Origin: BS750m-G4 sp964472195
GTDB taxonomy: Bacteria > Bacteroidota > Ignavibacteria > Tepidaquicellales > Tepidaquicellaceae
Direction: 5' to 3'
Assembly (NCBI GenBank): GCA_964472195.1
Contig: CAYYJH010000027.1
Coordinates: 1 to 32,498, forward strand
Length of the DNA stretch: 32,498 nucleotides
The notes under the pieces were generated by a model. It saw only the letters and a program-made list of their open reading frames with translations. It was not told the DNA's origin and ran no database searches. Each line of letters opens with the position of its first letter. Position 1 is the first letter of the stretch. The position numbers and the translations under genes are program-made. Below, in pieces: positions 16,970 to 26,188 of this stretch.

Positions 16970-17998
16970 TTGGGAAAAAGAATCCTGATCGTTAGAACTG
17001 ACAGAGTCGGGGATGTTGTAATGATTACCCCGTTAGTAAGGGAAATAAAGAAAACATTTCCCGACTCTTTCATTGCAACTCTTACACAACCACACACATC
17101 AAAAATTCTTATTAATAATCCTTATGTGGATAAGATTCTCAAAGATGATCTCAAGAAAGAAACTTTTTGGAGAATAGTAAAAGAGTTAAGAAAATTTAAA
17201 TTCACGGATGCCTTTTTAATAATGCCAAGGGAAAGGGCAGCTTATCAAATGTTCCTCGCGGGTGTTAAAAACAGGCTTGGAGTCGGGCATAAGCTTTACG
17301 AAGTAATCACTTTAATGAAAAGTATTTCAAGGAATAAATATATTCCTCTTAGACATGAAGCAGACTACTCTATGGATTTTGCTCGGAAAATAGGAGTTAA
17401 AACAAACAACTTAACTCCCGAAATTTTCCTTACAAAAAATGAAGTTTTGTGGGGGAAAGAATTTTTGAATAACATGAATGTACATATTGATGATTTTAAA
17501 ATTATTGTTCATACAGGAACGGGATATTCCTCACCAAACTGGAGTGAAGATAAATATTTTAAATTAATAACAAAAATCTTGAGAGAACATAGCCATAGGC
17601 ACTTAAAAATATTGCTGACTGCCAGGGAAATGAGTTCGAAATTCCTGGGAAAAATAGATCAAATAAACAAAGGTAGGATCGTTAACATTTCCGGAAAAGT
17701 TGATAATCTGAGAGATTTAATCAAAGTAATATCAAATGTAAATCTATTGGTCACTTCTTCAACAGGACCTATTCATCTTGCATCGGCTTTAGGAATAAGA
17801 ACGATAGGATTATATTGTAAACGTCCTATGAGTTGTGTAAAGAGATGGGGAGCCCTTGGACTAAATGCCATCAATGTTGAAGTTAGCAAAGAATATTGTG
17901 ATAATCATTGCAGTAAAGACAAAGAAGAATGCGATATTGAAAATGGAATAGGTACGAACGAAATTACAGAATTAATTAAGACAGAAATTGTTAAATAA
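16970..17998 (+). CDS. Glycosyltransferase family 9 (heptosyltransferase-like), second copy
   Basis: A 342-residue GT9 protein distantly related to the one at 14463-15503. It starts with RILIVRTDRVGDVVMITPLV and has the C-terminal SSTGPIHLASALGIRTIGLY loop. A Cys cluster (CDNHCSKDKEEC) lies near 311-323. The TTG start, 11 bases after the transporter stop, is the only one that keeps the first conserved strand. No clear terminator follows before prs; the 132-base gap 17999-18130 is AT-rich with nothing I can name. Likely adds heptose or a similar sugar to the LPS core; the exact linkage is unknown. Confidence 0.88.
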   Translation: MGKRILIVRTDRVGDVVMITPLVREIKKTFPDSFIATLTQPHTSKILINNPYVDKILKDDLKKETFWRIVKELRKFKFTDAFLIMPRERAAYQMFLAGVKNRLGVGHKLYEVITLMKSISRNKYIPLRHEADYSMDFARKIGVKTNNLTPEIFLTKNEVLWGKEFLNNMNVHIDDFKIIVHTGTGYSSPNWSEDKYFKLITKILREHSHRHLKILLTAREMSSKFLGKIDQINKGRIVNISGKVDNLRDLIKVISNVNLLVTSSTGPIHLASALGIRTIGLYCKRPMSCVKRWGALGLNAINVEVSKEYCDNHCSKDKEECDIENGIGTNEITELIKTEIVK

Positions 17999-18130
17999 AT
18001 TAAAACCAAATAAACTTTTGCAAATATTTTTTATTTCACATAATAATAATTTTACCAATAATTCAATTGAATAAAAAAAGCTATTTTAATATCTTAAGTT
18101 TCTTCAAAATAATCCTTCAAATAATAAATT

Positions 18131-19063
18131 ATGTCATCTTTTAAAATTTTTGCAGGCAGGTCATCTAACTATTTAGGACAAAAGATAACAAAAAAGTTGG
18201 ACATCAATTTAGGTGAATGTGACTTCAAAACTTTTTCCGATGGTGAAATTTGGATGAAATATAACCAGAACATTCGCGGTTGTGATGTATACATAATTCA
18301 ATCAACATTCGCTCCTGCAGATAATTTGTTGGAACTCCTTATTATGATAGATGCTGCAAAAAGAGCATCTGCAAGAAGAATTAATGCAGTAATTCCGTAC
18401 TTCGGTTATGCAAGACAGGATAGAAAAGATCAACCGAGAGTTTCTGTTACAGCAAAACTAGTAGCAAACCTAATTACCAAAGCAGGTGCAGACAGGATCA
18501 TTACTATGGATCTCCATGCAGCTCAGATTCAGGGCTTTTTTGATATACCTGTTGATCATCTATACGGTTCTGCTGTTTTGATGAAGCATTTCAAAAAAAT
18601 GGAAATAAATAATTTAGCAATTGCCTCTCCCGATGTAGGGGGCATTAAAATGGCAAGAGCCTATGCAAAGAGGTTACATGCAGAACTTATCCTAATCGAT
18701 AAAAGACGTCCAAAACCTAACGAAGCAAAGGTTATGAATATTATTGGAGATGCAACCAATAAAAACGTTTTAATCATTGATGATATAATTGATACGGGAG
18801 GTTCTTTTGTAAATGCAGTTGAAGCTTTAAAAAACGGAGGGGCAAAAGATATTTACGGTTCTTGTACGCATGCAGTCCTCTCAGGAACAGCTGTAGATAA
18901 AATAAATAATTCACCGATTAAAAAAGTATATGTTTCTGATACAATTCCATTGAAAGTAGCTTCTCCAAAAATAGAAGTGAAATCGGTTGCAAAAATATTC
19001 GCTGAAGCAATTATCAGAACAAATAAAAATGAATCTATTAGTTCATTGTTTGATATTGAATAA
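18131..19063 (+). CDS. prs: Ribose-phosphate pyrophosphokinase (PRPP synthetase)
   Basis: A 310-residue cytoplasmic enzyme making PRPP from ribose-5-phosphate and ATP for nucleotide, histidine and tryptophan synthesis. Class I features are all visible: FSDGEIWMKY (35-44), RQDRK (95-99), the metal-binding DLHAAQIQGFF (127-137) and the PRPP loop DDIIDTGGS (217-225). Length is standard. It is a single gene with a good terminator behind it. In most Bacteroidota prs is followed by rplY and pth; here lipA follows instead. Confidence 0.96.
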   Translation: MSSFKIFAGRSSNYLGQKITKKLDINLGECDFKTFSDGEIWMKYNQNIRGCDVYIIQSTFAPADNLLELLIMIDAAKRASARRINAVIPYFGYARQDRKDQPRVSVTAKLVANLITKAGADRIITMDLHAAQIQGFFDIPVDHLYGSAVLMKHFKKMEINNLAIASPDVGGIKMARAYAKRLHAELILIDKRRPKPNEAKVMNIIGDATNKNVLIIDDIIDTGGSFVNAVEALKNGGAKDIYGSCTHAVLSGTAVDKINNSPIKKVYVSDTIPLKVASPKIEVKSVAKIFAEAIIRTNKNESISSLFDIE

Positions 19064-19131
19064 TTTTGTTTGATGAAACTTGATTGTTATTTTAAAGGTT
19101 TTAAAATTTAGAAAGTTTATAAAATATTTTG

Positions 19132-19166
19132 AGGGAATAAGCAAAACCTTATTCCCTGCTTTATTT
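19132..19166 (+). terminator. Rho-independent terminator after prs
   Basis: AGGGAATAAG (19132-19141) and CTTATTCCCT (19148-19157) make a perfect 10-bp stem with loop CAAAAC, followed by the T-rich GCTTTATTT. It separates prs from lipA. Confidence 0.85.
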
Positions 19167-19213
19167 GTGAAACATATTTTAAAAATATAAATACTAAGGC
19201 CATTAATAGAGAT

Positions 19214-20095
19214 TTGCAAAAAAGAGATTCAATAAGATTTCCTATAAAAGAAAGAGTTCGAAAACCCGAATGGTTGAAGGTTAAATTGCCGTCCGGTAAA
19301 AATTATGTTGATCTTAAAAAATTAGTGTTAAAAAATACTCTCAACACAGTTTGCGAAGATGCCCGATGTCCGAATATAGCTGAGTGCTGGGAAAGAAAGA
19401 CTGCAACATTCATGATACTCGGAGATATTTGTACAAGAAGCTGTGGGTTTTGTTCTGTCAAAACGGGAAAACCTGAATCTCTTGATTGGGGTGAACCGGA
19501 GAGAGTTGCTGATGCAGTAATAAAATTAAAACTTAATCACGCTGTAATTACTTCTGTAAACAGAGATGAGCTCGAAAACGGGGGAGCAGAAATTTATTCT
19601 TTGACAATAAAAAAGATTAGAAGAAAAAATCCTCTTTGCAAGATAGAAGTACTTATTCCAGATTTTTGCGGCAACTGGGATGCATTACAAATTGTGCTTA
19701 ATGCAAAACCTGACATACTGAACCACAATACAGAAACTGTTCCCAGACTATACAAGCTGGTAAGACCTCAAGCAAAATATGAAAGAACTTTGGAACTTCT
19801 GAAAATTTCAAAAGTACAAAACCTGACTACGAAGAGTGGGTTTATGGTTGGATTAGGTGAAAGAGAAGATGAAGTTTATGAATTAATGAGTGACTTAAGA
19901 AGAGTTGACTGCGATATTTTGACAATAGGACAATATCTCCAACCTACTAAGAATCATCTTCCTGTTATGCGTTACGTTACACCGGAAACATTCAAAGGAT
20001 ATAAGAAGATTGGATTGGAAATAGGATTTAAACACGTTGAATCCGGAGCACTTGTAAGAAGTAGTTATAATGCTGACAAACATTTTGCAAAATAG
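19214..20095 (+). CDS. lipA: Lipoyl synthase (radical SAM)
   Basis: A 293-residue radical-SAM enzyme that inserts two sulfur atoms into octanoyl groups on lipoate-dependent proteins. Both clusters are intact: the auxiliary one at C47, C52, C58 (CEDARCPNIAEC) and the radical-SAM CxxxCxxC at C73, C77, C80. The C-terminal RSSYNA motif with the conserved serine is present. The start is a forced TTG; the first internal Met is residue 67, beyond the auxiliary cluster. lipB is not in the window. A subtilase gene follows after 37 bases. Confidence 0.96.
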   Translation: MQKRDSIRFPIKERVRKPEWLKVKLPSGKNYVDLKKLVLKNTLNTVCEDARCPNIAECWERKTATFMILGDICTRSCGFCSVKTGKPESLDWGEPERVADAVIKLKLNHAVITSVNRDELENGGAEIYSLTIKKIRRKNPLCKIEVLIPDFCGNWDALQIVLNAKPDILNHNTETVPRLYKLVRPQAKYERTLELLKISKVQNLTTKSGFMVGLGEREDEVYELMSDLRRVDCDILTIGQYLQPTKNHLPVMRYVTPETFKGYKKIGLEIGFKHVESGALVRSSYNADKHFAK

Positions 20096-20132
20096 AATTT
20101 TTTAAGTAGAAATCAAATTAAAAAAATTTCAA

Positions 20133-21947
20133 ATGACAAACAAATTCTTAACTTTTACTTTATTAACGATATTATTTACACTCACTTTTTCTGCAAACAT
20201 TTATTCGGATGATGTTGCTGATACAAAATACTGGATATATTTTATTGACAAAGGAAAATTCAAACCCTCTGATAAAATTACAAAAAACTCAGAAGCATAC
20301 AAGACAGGGAAAGAACTGCTTACCGAGAGAGCAATAAAAAGAAGATTGAAAGTATTAAGCAAAGATAACTTGATTGACTTTGCCGACCTTCCTTTGAATA
20401 AGAACTATGTTAATGAAATTGAAAAGTTAGGAATTGAACTTATCGCAAAATCAAGATGGTTTAACGGAGTTAGTGCATACATGAATAAACGACAATTGGA
20501 GAAAGTTAAAAATTTAGATTTTGTTTCACAAATCCGGGTTGTCAATAAATTGTACAAACAAGAGATAATAAGTTATATCCCTTATGAGCGTGGAGACAAT
20601 TATAACAACATACTGTTCGAAAGTAATAGTAAGTCTTCTGATACTAACAATGTTTATGATTATGGAAAATCGTATAATCAAATGCAGCTAATTGATGTTC
20701 CAAAAGTCCACAACATGAACATAACGGGTGAAGGTGTTTTAATTGCGAGTTTGGATGATGGCTTTGATTGGAGAAATCATGAAGCTCTAAAGAATTTAAA
20801 AATCCTTGATGAATACGATTTCATTAACAATGATGTAAACACATTCCCTGAAAAAGATCAAAAATACAAAGATTCAGATTATCAGGGAGGACATGGTACC
20901 GCAACTCTTTCCTCACTTGCTGGTTTTAAAGAAGGAAAATTAATAGGACCCGCATTCAATTCGGAGTTTATACTTGCAAAATCTGAATACATAACCACAG
21001 AAACACCTATGGAAGAAGATTTCTGGTTAGAAGCTGCAGAATGGGTTGAAGCTAAAGGTGTTGATATTATCACAAGTTCACTTATTTACAAAGACTACGA
21101 TGAACCCTATACAGCAAATTCCTATACATATGAAAATTATGATGGTAACACTGCTGTGACAACGGTTGCAGGAGATAGAGCAGCATATCTTGGTATTGTT
21201 GTTTTAAATGCGATGGGAAATTATTATCAAACTGCAATCCCTTCCTTAGGATCGGCTGCAGATGGTGATTCAATAATTTCTGTAGGGGCAGTAATGTTTA
21301 ACGGAAATATTGCAGGTTTCAGTTCGAATGGACCAACAAGCGACGGAAGAATAAAACCCGATGTAGTTGCACAAGGAGTATCAGTTTATGTAGCTTCAAT
21401 GAAGACTAACTTTAATAAAGAAAATTCATACGAATTTTCAGGAGGTACATCTTTTTCGACACCCATAACTGCTGGGGTGTGTGCTTTGATTCTTTCGGTG
21501 CATCCTGAATTAACTCCAATGGAGGTTAGAGATGCGTTGAGGAACACCGCAAGCTTATCAAACAACCCAAACAATATTATGGGATGGGGAATCATTAACG
21601 CTTACAATGCTATACTATACAATGGAATGGCTTGGAGTAATCGAGCAATTATAATAACAAAAGGAAATGATATTATAATCTCAACACACCTCGCATCAAA
21701 AAACCTGATTGATTTGAACTCCGTAAGAGTTTATTATTCTATCGATAATGGTAACACTTTTAAAGATATAAAGTTGAACTTGTTTGAAAGTAACGATGAT
21801 GGAAACAACTCAGGAGAATATTCTGCTGTATTGGATAATGTCTCGGAAAATAGTGAAATTGTTTATTATTTTTATGCCAAGGATTTCAGTGGAAATGAAT
21901 CTTATTATCCTAAAGAAGCTCCCAATAACTATTTAGTGAGGGAATAG
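20133..21947 (+). CDS. Secreted subtilisin-like serine protease (S8)
   Basis: A 604-residue protein with a cleavable signal peptide (about 1-25), a propeptide-like region (about 30-140) and an S8 catalytic domain (about 185-495). The triad is D208 in ASLDDGF, H254 in GGHGTAT and S440 in GGTSFSTP, with oxyanion N363 in AMGN. The D of the triad is followed by a second Asp where Thr or Ser is usual. A short β-rich C-terminal domain (about 500-604) follows, but no T9SS sorting tail is visible, unlike many Ignavibacteria proteases. It may therefore be periplasmic or use another signal. It runs toward gmhA with a 61-base gap and no clear terminator. Confidence 0.9.
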   Translation: MTNKFLTFTLLTILFTLTFSANIYSDDVADTKYWIYFIDKGKFKPSDKITKNSEAYKTGKELLTERAIKRRLKVLSKDNLIDFADLPLNKNYVNEIEKLGIELIAKSRWFNGVSAYMNKRQLEKVKNLDFVSQIRVVNKLYKQEIISYIPYERGDNYNNILFESNSKSSDTNNVYDYGKSYNQMQLIDVPKVHNMNITGEGVLIASLDDGFDWRNHEALKNLKILDEYDFINNDVNTFPEKDQKYKDSDYQGGHGTATLSSLAGFKEGKLIGPAFNSEFILAKSEYITTETPMEEDFWLEAAEWVEAKGVDIITSSLIYKDYDEPYTANSYTYENYDGNTAVTTVAGDRAAYLGIVVLNAMGNYYQTAIPSLGSAADGDSIISVGAVMFNGNIAGFSSNGPTSDGRIKPDVVAQGVSVYVASMKTNFNKENSYEFSGGTSFSTPITAGVCALILSVHPELTPMEVRDALRNTASLSNNPNNIMGWGIINAYNAILYNGMAWSNRAIIITKGNDIIISTHLASKNLIDLNSVRVYYSIDNGNTFKDIKLNLFESNDDGNNSGEYSAVLDNVSENSEIVYYFYAKDFSGNESYYPKEAPNNYLVRE

Positions 21948-22008
21948 GAGTTGTACATAGAATAGAGTAATCTTAAGAATTAATTGAAGTTATTTAGATC
22001 GTTTAATA

Positions 22009-22599
22009 CTATTTATTTCCGTAAACTTCTCTCTCTGTAATTTCACATAATATATGACCGACGGTGATATGACCTTCTTGAATTCTCTGGATGTTTTCTG
22101 AAGGGATACAAATTGAGTTATCACACTCTCCTAAAAGTTTACCACCTGTTTTCCCCAATAATCCAACTGTTATTAATTTTTTCTCTTTAGCTTCCCGCAT
22201 TGCGAGTATAATGTTCTGTGAGTTTCCACTGGTTGAAATTCCAATCAAAACATCACCTTCGTTACCAATACCCTCGACACTCCGTGCGAATACATTATCG
22301 AATCCAATATCATTTCCACCTGCAGTCAGATTTGAACTATCCGTAGTCAAAGCTATTGCCCCGATTGCTGGTCTATTTAAATCGTGTGACAATCGAATCA
22401 TAAACTCAGTAGCTATATGCTGTGAATCAGCTGCACTACCCCCATTACCGCAAAATAAAATCTTTTTCGACTCAAGTACAGCCTTAACTAATACATCAGA
22501 TACTTTTTCAATATCCTCCCTGCATTTATCTAAAATCTTTAATTTAACATCGGAACTTTCTTTTAATGACTCCAATATAAAACTGCTTCTATTAAACAT
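22009..22599 (-). CDS. gmhA: Sedoheptulose-7-phosphate isomerase
   Basis: A 196-residue SIS-domain enzyme of standard GmhA length, making D-glycero-D-manno-heptose-7-phosphate, the first step to ADP-heptose for LPS. CGNGGSAADSQHIATEF (48-65) carries the phosphate loop and the catalytic glutamate, and EGHITVGHILCEI near the end carries the conserved histidine. DiaA-like replication proteins share the fold, but the linkage to waaA (10-base gap) and the GT9 genes favours LPS. It is the last gene of the minus-strand ribosomal/envelope run. Confidence 0.92.
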   Translation of the reverse strand: MFNRSSFILESLKESSDVKLKILDKCREDIEKVSDVLVKAVLESKKILFCGNGGSAADSQHIATEFMIRLSHDLNRPAIGAIALTTDSSNLTAGGNDIGFDNVFARSVEGIGNEGDVLIGISTSGNSQNIILAMREAKEKKLITVGLLGKTGGKLLGECDNSICIPSENIQRIQEGHITVGHILCEITEREVYGNK

Positions 22600-22609
22600 A
22601 ACTTGAAAA

Positions 22610-23896
22610 TTAATTTTTAGATATGTGATTAACTATTTTTTTTGTTGTACCAAGTGTGTTTTCGAATACTTTCTTATTCTTATTCCCAATTTTTTCCCTT
22701 AAGGAAGGATTACTCATTATGTTTCTAAAATCCTTGTAAAAATGTTCTTGATCTGTGACTAACATACCACCACCGGATTCGAGTAATATTTCATCCTCGT
22801 CAGAATTTTTCACTTTATTAGCAAAAAAAACCGGCATATTAAACACTGCTGGTTCCAAAACATTATGAAGACCGGACCTGAATCCACCGCCCACATAACT
22901 CATGTATGCAATTGAATATAAATTAAATAATTTCCCAATACAATCAACAATAATAATATTCTCCCCGTTATAATTTGATTCATCAGAGAGACGAAGTGAT
23001 TTTAAATTTTCATATTTTGTTTTAATATTTTTTTCTATTATAGCTATCTTTGTTTCTTTAGGTTCATGCGGTACTAAGAATGTAAGTATATTTTTATCGT
23101 ATTCAATCGATTTATTTACAACAGGTAAAACTACTTCCTCATCCTCCTTCCATGAGCTTCCTATTACAAAAACTTTCTTGCCTCTTAAAATCTCTTCATT
23201 TATAAAATTACTCTTTGTAATGTCTTTAGAAACTTGAAAAACTCTTTCGAATTTTGAATCCCCTACTTTGATTATCTCAGAGTCTAAACTATTCAATTTT
23301 TTTTTATAATTAATCTCATCCTCTTCATCAATTACAAAAATTTTATTAATCATACCGTATAAGTTTTTTTTAAATGAACTTGCTACGGGTAATTTCCAAA
23401 AGATATCTTTCTCATCATATCGTGCATTCGCTAATATCGTTTTTATATTTTTTCTCCTGGCTCTATAAAGGAAATTAAACCATAGATCATATCTTATAAA
23501 GATAATGTATACAGGATTTATTGCATCCAAAAACTTCTTTATCTTAATTAATGAATCAAATGGTAAATATATTTTCAATGAGTTTTGGTATGGTATCTTC
23601 GAATTTTCAAAACCGGACGGGGAAAAAAATGTATGTATCATGTTATAATTTAACTCGTGGAATTCTTCAACTATAGGAAGGGACTGCTGATATTCACCTA
23701 ATGAAGACGAATGAATTATTATGTTCTTCTTTTCACTATCCATATTTTTTAGGAAATTGTCTAGCTCACCGAATACATGAGCTCTTCCTGAAATTCCTCG
23801 TCTAACCTTTAAGTTTATCAAACCATAACCGTGAAATAACAACCATAATACAGGAATGCAAATAGCATTGTAAACAAAAAACCAAAATTTAAGCAT
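22610..23896 (-). CDS. waaA: 3-deoxy-D-manno-octulosonic acid (Kdo) transferase
   Basis: A 428-residue GT30 enzyme that links Kdo to lipid A at the inner membrane. Residues 4-27 form a membrane anchor. SSSLGEYQQSLP (63-74) carries the catalytic glutamate E68; GSSWKEDEE (about 252-260) and GGGFRSGLHNVLEPAVFNMPVFF (about 338-360) are the usual CMP-Kdo domain motifs. Like other WaaA proteins it begins with a hydrophobic helix then VRRGISGR. Spacing to frr is 15 bases, so envelope synthesis is in line with translation genes. Confidence 0.92.
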   Translation of the reverse strand: MLKFWFFVYNAICIPVLWLLFHGYGLINLKVRRGISGRAHVFGELDNFLKNMDSEKKNIIIHSSSLGEYQQSLPIVEEFHELNYNMIHTFFSPSGFENSKIPYQNSLKIYLPFDSLIKIKKFLDAINPVYIIFIRYDLWFNFLYRARRKNIKTILANARYDEKDIFWKLPVASSFKKNLYGMINKIFVIDEEDEINYKKKLNSLDSEIIKVGDSKFERVFQVSKDITKSNFINEEILRGKKVFVIGSSWKEDEEVVLPVVNKSIEYDKNILTFLVPHEPKETKIAIIEKNIKTKYENLKSLRLSDESNYNGENIIIVDCIGKLFNLYSIAYMSYVGGGFRSGLHNVLEPAVFNMPVFFANKVKNSDEDEILLESGGGMLVTDQEHFYKDFRNIMSNPSLREKIGNKNKKVFENTLGTTKKIVNHISKN

Positions 23897-23911
23897 AATA
23901 GATAAAGAAGA

Positions 23912-24469
23912 TTAGACTTCCATTATTTCTTTCTCTTTTAAAGCAAGAAGCTCATCGATTTCTTTAATCTTTCTATCAGTTAATTTTTGAACTTTTGTTT
24001 CTGCTTGTTTCCGCTCGTCTTCAGAAATATGATCTTCTTTTTCGGTTTTTTTCAACTGATCAATTTCAATTCTCCTGATGTTTCTAATGGAAACCCTTCC
24101 TTCTTCCGCAAATTTTTTTACGAGTTTAACAATTTCTTTTCTACGCTCTTCATTAAGAGAAGGGATTGGGATTCTGAGTAACGTACCATCATTTTGTGGG
24201 TTAAGACCTAAATTAGAATTGAGAATTGCTTTTTCTATACTTTGGATTGCGGTCTTATCGTAGGGTTGAATAGTAATAGTATGATAATCAGGTGTGCTAA
24301 TATTACCAAGTTGATTAAGAGGAGTTAGTGTACCGTAATAATCAGCTTTTATTCCATCGATCAATCCCACAGTCGCTTTCCCCGTACGGATTTTAACAAA
24401 TTCCTGCCTAACATGTTCAACTGCTTTCGACATTCTTTCATCTGCATTTTTTAGTATATCTTTTATCAT
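23912..24469 (-). CDS. frr: Ribosome recycling factor
   Basis: A 185-residue protein of exactly usual length. It splits terminated ribosomes together with EF-G. EFVKIRTGKATVGLIDGIKADYYGTLTPLNQLGNIS and the C-terminal helix region with RRKEIVKLVKKFAEEGRVSIRNIRR (read here in parts) are diagnostic. It follows pyrH after 33 bases, the arrangement seen in most bacteria. Confidence 0.96.
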   Translation of the reverse strand: MIKDILKNADERMSKAVEHVRQEFVKIRTGKATVGLIDGIKADYYGTLTPLNQLGNISTPDYHTITIQPYDKTAIQSIEKAILNSNLGLNPQNDGTLLRIPIPSLNEERRKEIVKLVKKFAEEGRVSIRNIRRIEIDQLKKTEKEDHISEDERKQAETKVQKLTDRKIKEIDELLALKEKEIMEV

Positions 24470-24502
24470 AATCGATTAATTTGATTAGAAAAAATATTTT
24501 TA

Positions 24503-25246
24503 TTAACAGATTAGAGTTCCTATTTTCTTACCTGTGACAAGTTTCTTTAAATTATCTTCTACATTCATATTGAAAACAAGAATAGGTAGTTTATTCTCCT
24601 GGCAAAGTGTTATTGCTGTTAGATCCATCACCCTGAGGCATTTATCAAGAACATCGAGATAGGTTAATTGCTTAAACATTTTTGCATACTTATTTTTTTC
24701 AGGATCGCTGTCATAAACACCATCGACTCTTGTACCTTTAATAATAACATCAGCTTTAATCTCAATTGCTCTGAGGACTGCAGCAGTATCTGTAGTAAAA
24801 TATGGACTACCTGTTCCAGCAGAAAAGATCACTACTCTTTTCTTTTCAAGGTGTCTTACAGCTCTTCGTAAAATTAACGGTTCCGCCACTTCATCCATTT
24901 TAATTGCAGATTGCACCCTGGTATAAATACCGTTCTTCTCGAGTTCGTTCTGCAAAGCAAGAGAATTTATTGTTGTTGCAAGCATTCCCATTTGATCACC
25001 GGTAACCCTGTCGACTCCTTGCTGGGATGCGGATAATCCTCGATAAATATTTCCGCCTCCTATAACAATCCCAACTTCAATATTAAGTTTAACAATTTTT
25101 GAAACCTCTTTAGCTACATGTTTTACAATCTCAGAATCAATACCAAATTTCTTCTTTCCTAAAAGTGATTCACCACTTAGTTTTAAAAGAATTCTTTTAT
25201 ACCTTGGGGAATGTATTCCCTTTGGAGATGTTCTCTTTTTAGCCAT
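24503..25246 (-). CDS. pyrH: UMP kinase
   Basis: A 247-residue amino-acid-kinase-fold enzyme that makes UDP from UMP. KRILLKLSGESLLG (18-31), GGGNIYRG, DQMGMLAT and the nucleotide loop DGVYDSDP are all present. The N-terminal 17 basic residues before the first strand are a little longer than usual. Gene order tsf-pyrH-frr is standard. Confidence 0.96.
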   Translation of the reverse strand: MAKKRTSPKGIHSPRYKRILLKLSGESLLGKKKFGIDSEIVKHVAKEVSKIVKLNIEVGIVIGGGNIYRGLSASQQGVDRVTGDQMGMLATTINSLALQNELEKNGIYTRVQSAIKMDEVAEPLILRRAVRHLEKKRVVIFSAGTGSPYFTTDTAAVLRAIEIKADVIIKGTRVDGVYDSDPEKNKYAKMFKQLTYLDVLDKCLRVMDLTAITLCQENKLPILVFNMNVEDNLKKLVTGKKIGTLIC

Positions 25247-25288
25247 AACCTCAAATTTAAAAATTTTTGATTATTCTTTTTATGAACT

Positions 25289-26140
25289 CTATCCTAACTG
25301 AAATCTAACCATCTCAACAATTTCTAACTCATTTCCAGATTTCTTCTCGTAATCATTTAGAAGATCATTAATACTTTTATGAGAATCCTGTATAAACTCC
25401 TGCTCTAATAAACAATTATCCTGATAAAACTTCTCGACCTTATTGTTTACAATTTTATCAATAATATTTTCGGGTTTCTTCTCATTTTTTGCCTGCGTTG
25501 TATAGATATCTTTTTCTTTTTCAATCAGTTCTTTGTCTACTCCATCTCTGTTAATTGCAATTGGATTCATGGCAACAACTTGCATTGCTATTTTATTTCC
25601 AATATCATATGCTTCATCAGTAATATTCCCTTTAATTCCGATAATAGAGCCTAACTTACTTCCAAAATGATTATATTCTGATACAAAACCGTTATTAACT
25701 CGAATCAATTTAGCTCTTTTAAACTCTATCTTTTCTCCAATTTTTCCTATTAACCCATCAAAACTTTCCTGAACAGTTATACCATCCTTATTTTTTGCAG
25801 ATAATATCTCTGTTAAATCATCCGATAAAATCTCCAATGCAATGTATGCAATGTCCTCAGAGAATTTTTGAAAATCCTCACCCTTTGCTACAAAATCTGT
25901 CTCACAATTTATTTCTACAATAACTCCTGTTTTCTTATCATCACTTATCTTAGATTTAACAGCTCCTTCATTTGCAATCTTATCAGCTCTTTTCGTTGCT
26001 GTTAATGCACCTTTTTTTCTAAGATACTCAATGGCTTTTTCAATATCACCATTTGATTCTACAAGTGCTTTCTTACAATCTCCCATTCCTGCACCTGTTT
26101 TGGTTCTTAATTCTTTTATAAGAGCAATACTAACTTCCAT
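25289..26140 (-). CDS. tsf: Elongation factor Ts
   Basis: A 283-residue nucleotide exchange factor for EF-Tu. The UBA-like start with RTKTGAGMGDCKKAL (12-26) and the CETDFVAKGEDF motif (about 74-85) are diagnostic. The length agrees with full-length bacterial EF-Ts. It lies 48 bases after rpsB, as usual. Confidence 0.96.
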   Translation of the reverse strand: MEVSIALIKELRTKTGAGMGDCKKALVESNGDIEKAIEYLRKKGALTATKRADKIANEGAVKSKISDDKKTGVIVEINCETDFVAKGEDFQKFSEDIAYIALEILSDDLTEILSAKNKDGITVQESFDGLIGKIGEKIEFKRAKLIRVNNGFVSEYNHFGSKLGSIIGIKGNITDEAYDIGNKIAMQVVAMNPIAINRDGVDKELIEKEKDIYTTQAKNEKKPENIIDKIVNNKVEKFYQDNCLLEQEFIQDSHKSINDLLNDYEKKSGNELEIVEMVRFQLG

Positions 26141-26188
26141 TATAAAATTTATTTAGGATTGTTATTTATGAATAATTTTTCGGTAAAT

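Noticed and set aside
22009..22599. gmhA considered as the replication regulator DiaA
   Set aside because: Length, catalytic residues and the waaA/GT9 context favour the heptose isomerase.
22091..22606. 171-residue plus-strand frame opposite gmhA
   Set aside because: Complete overlap with gmhA, which has all catalytic residues; the frame is a shadow.
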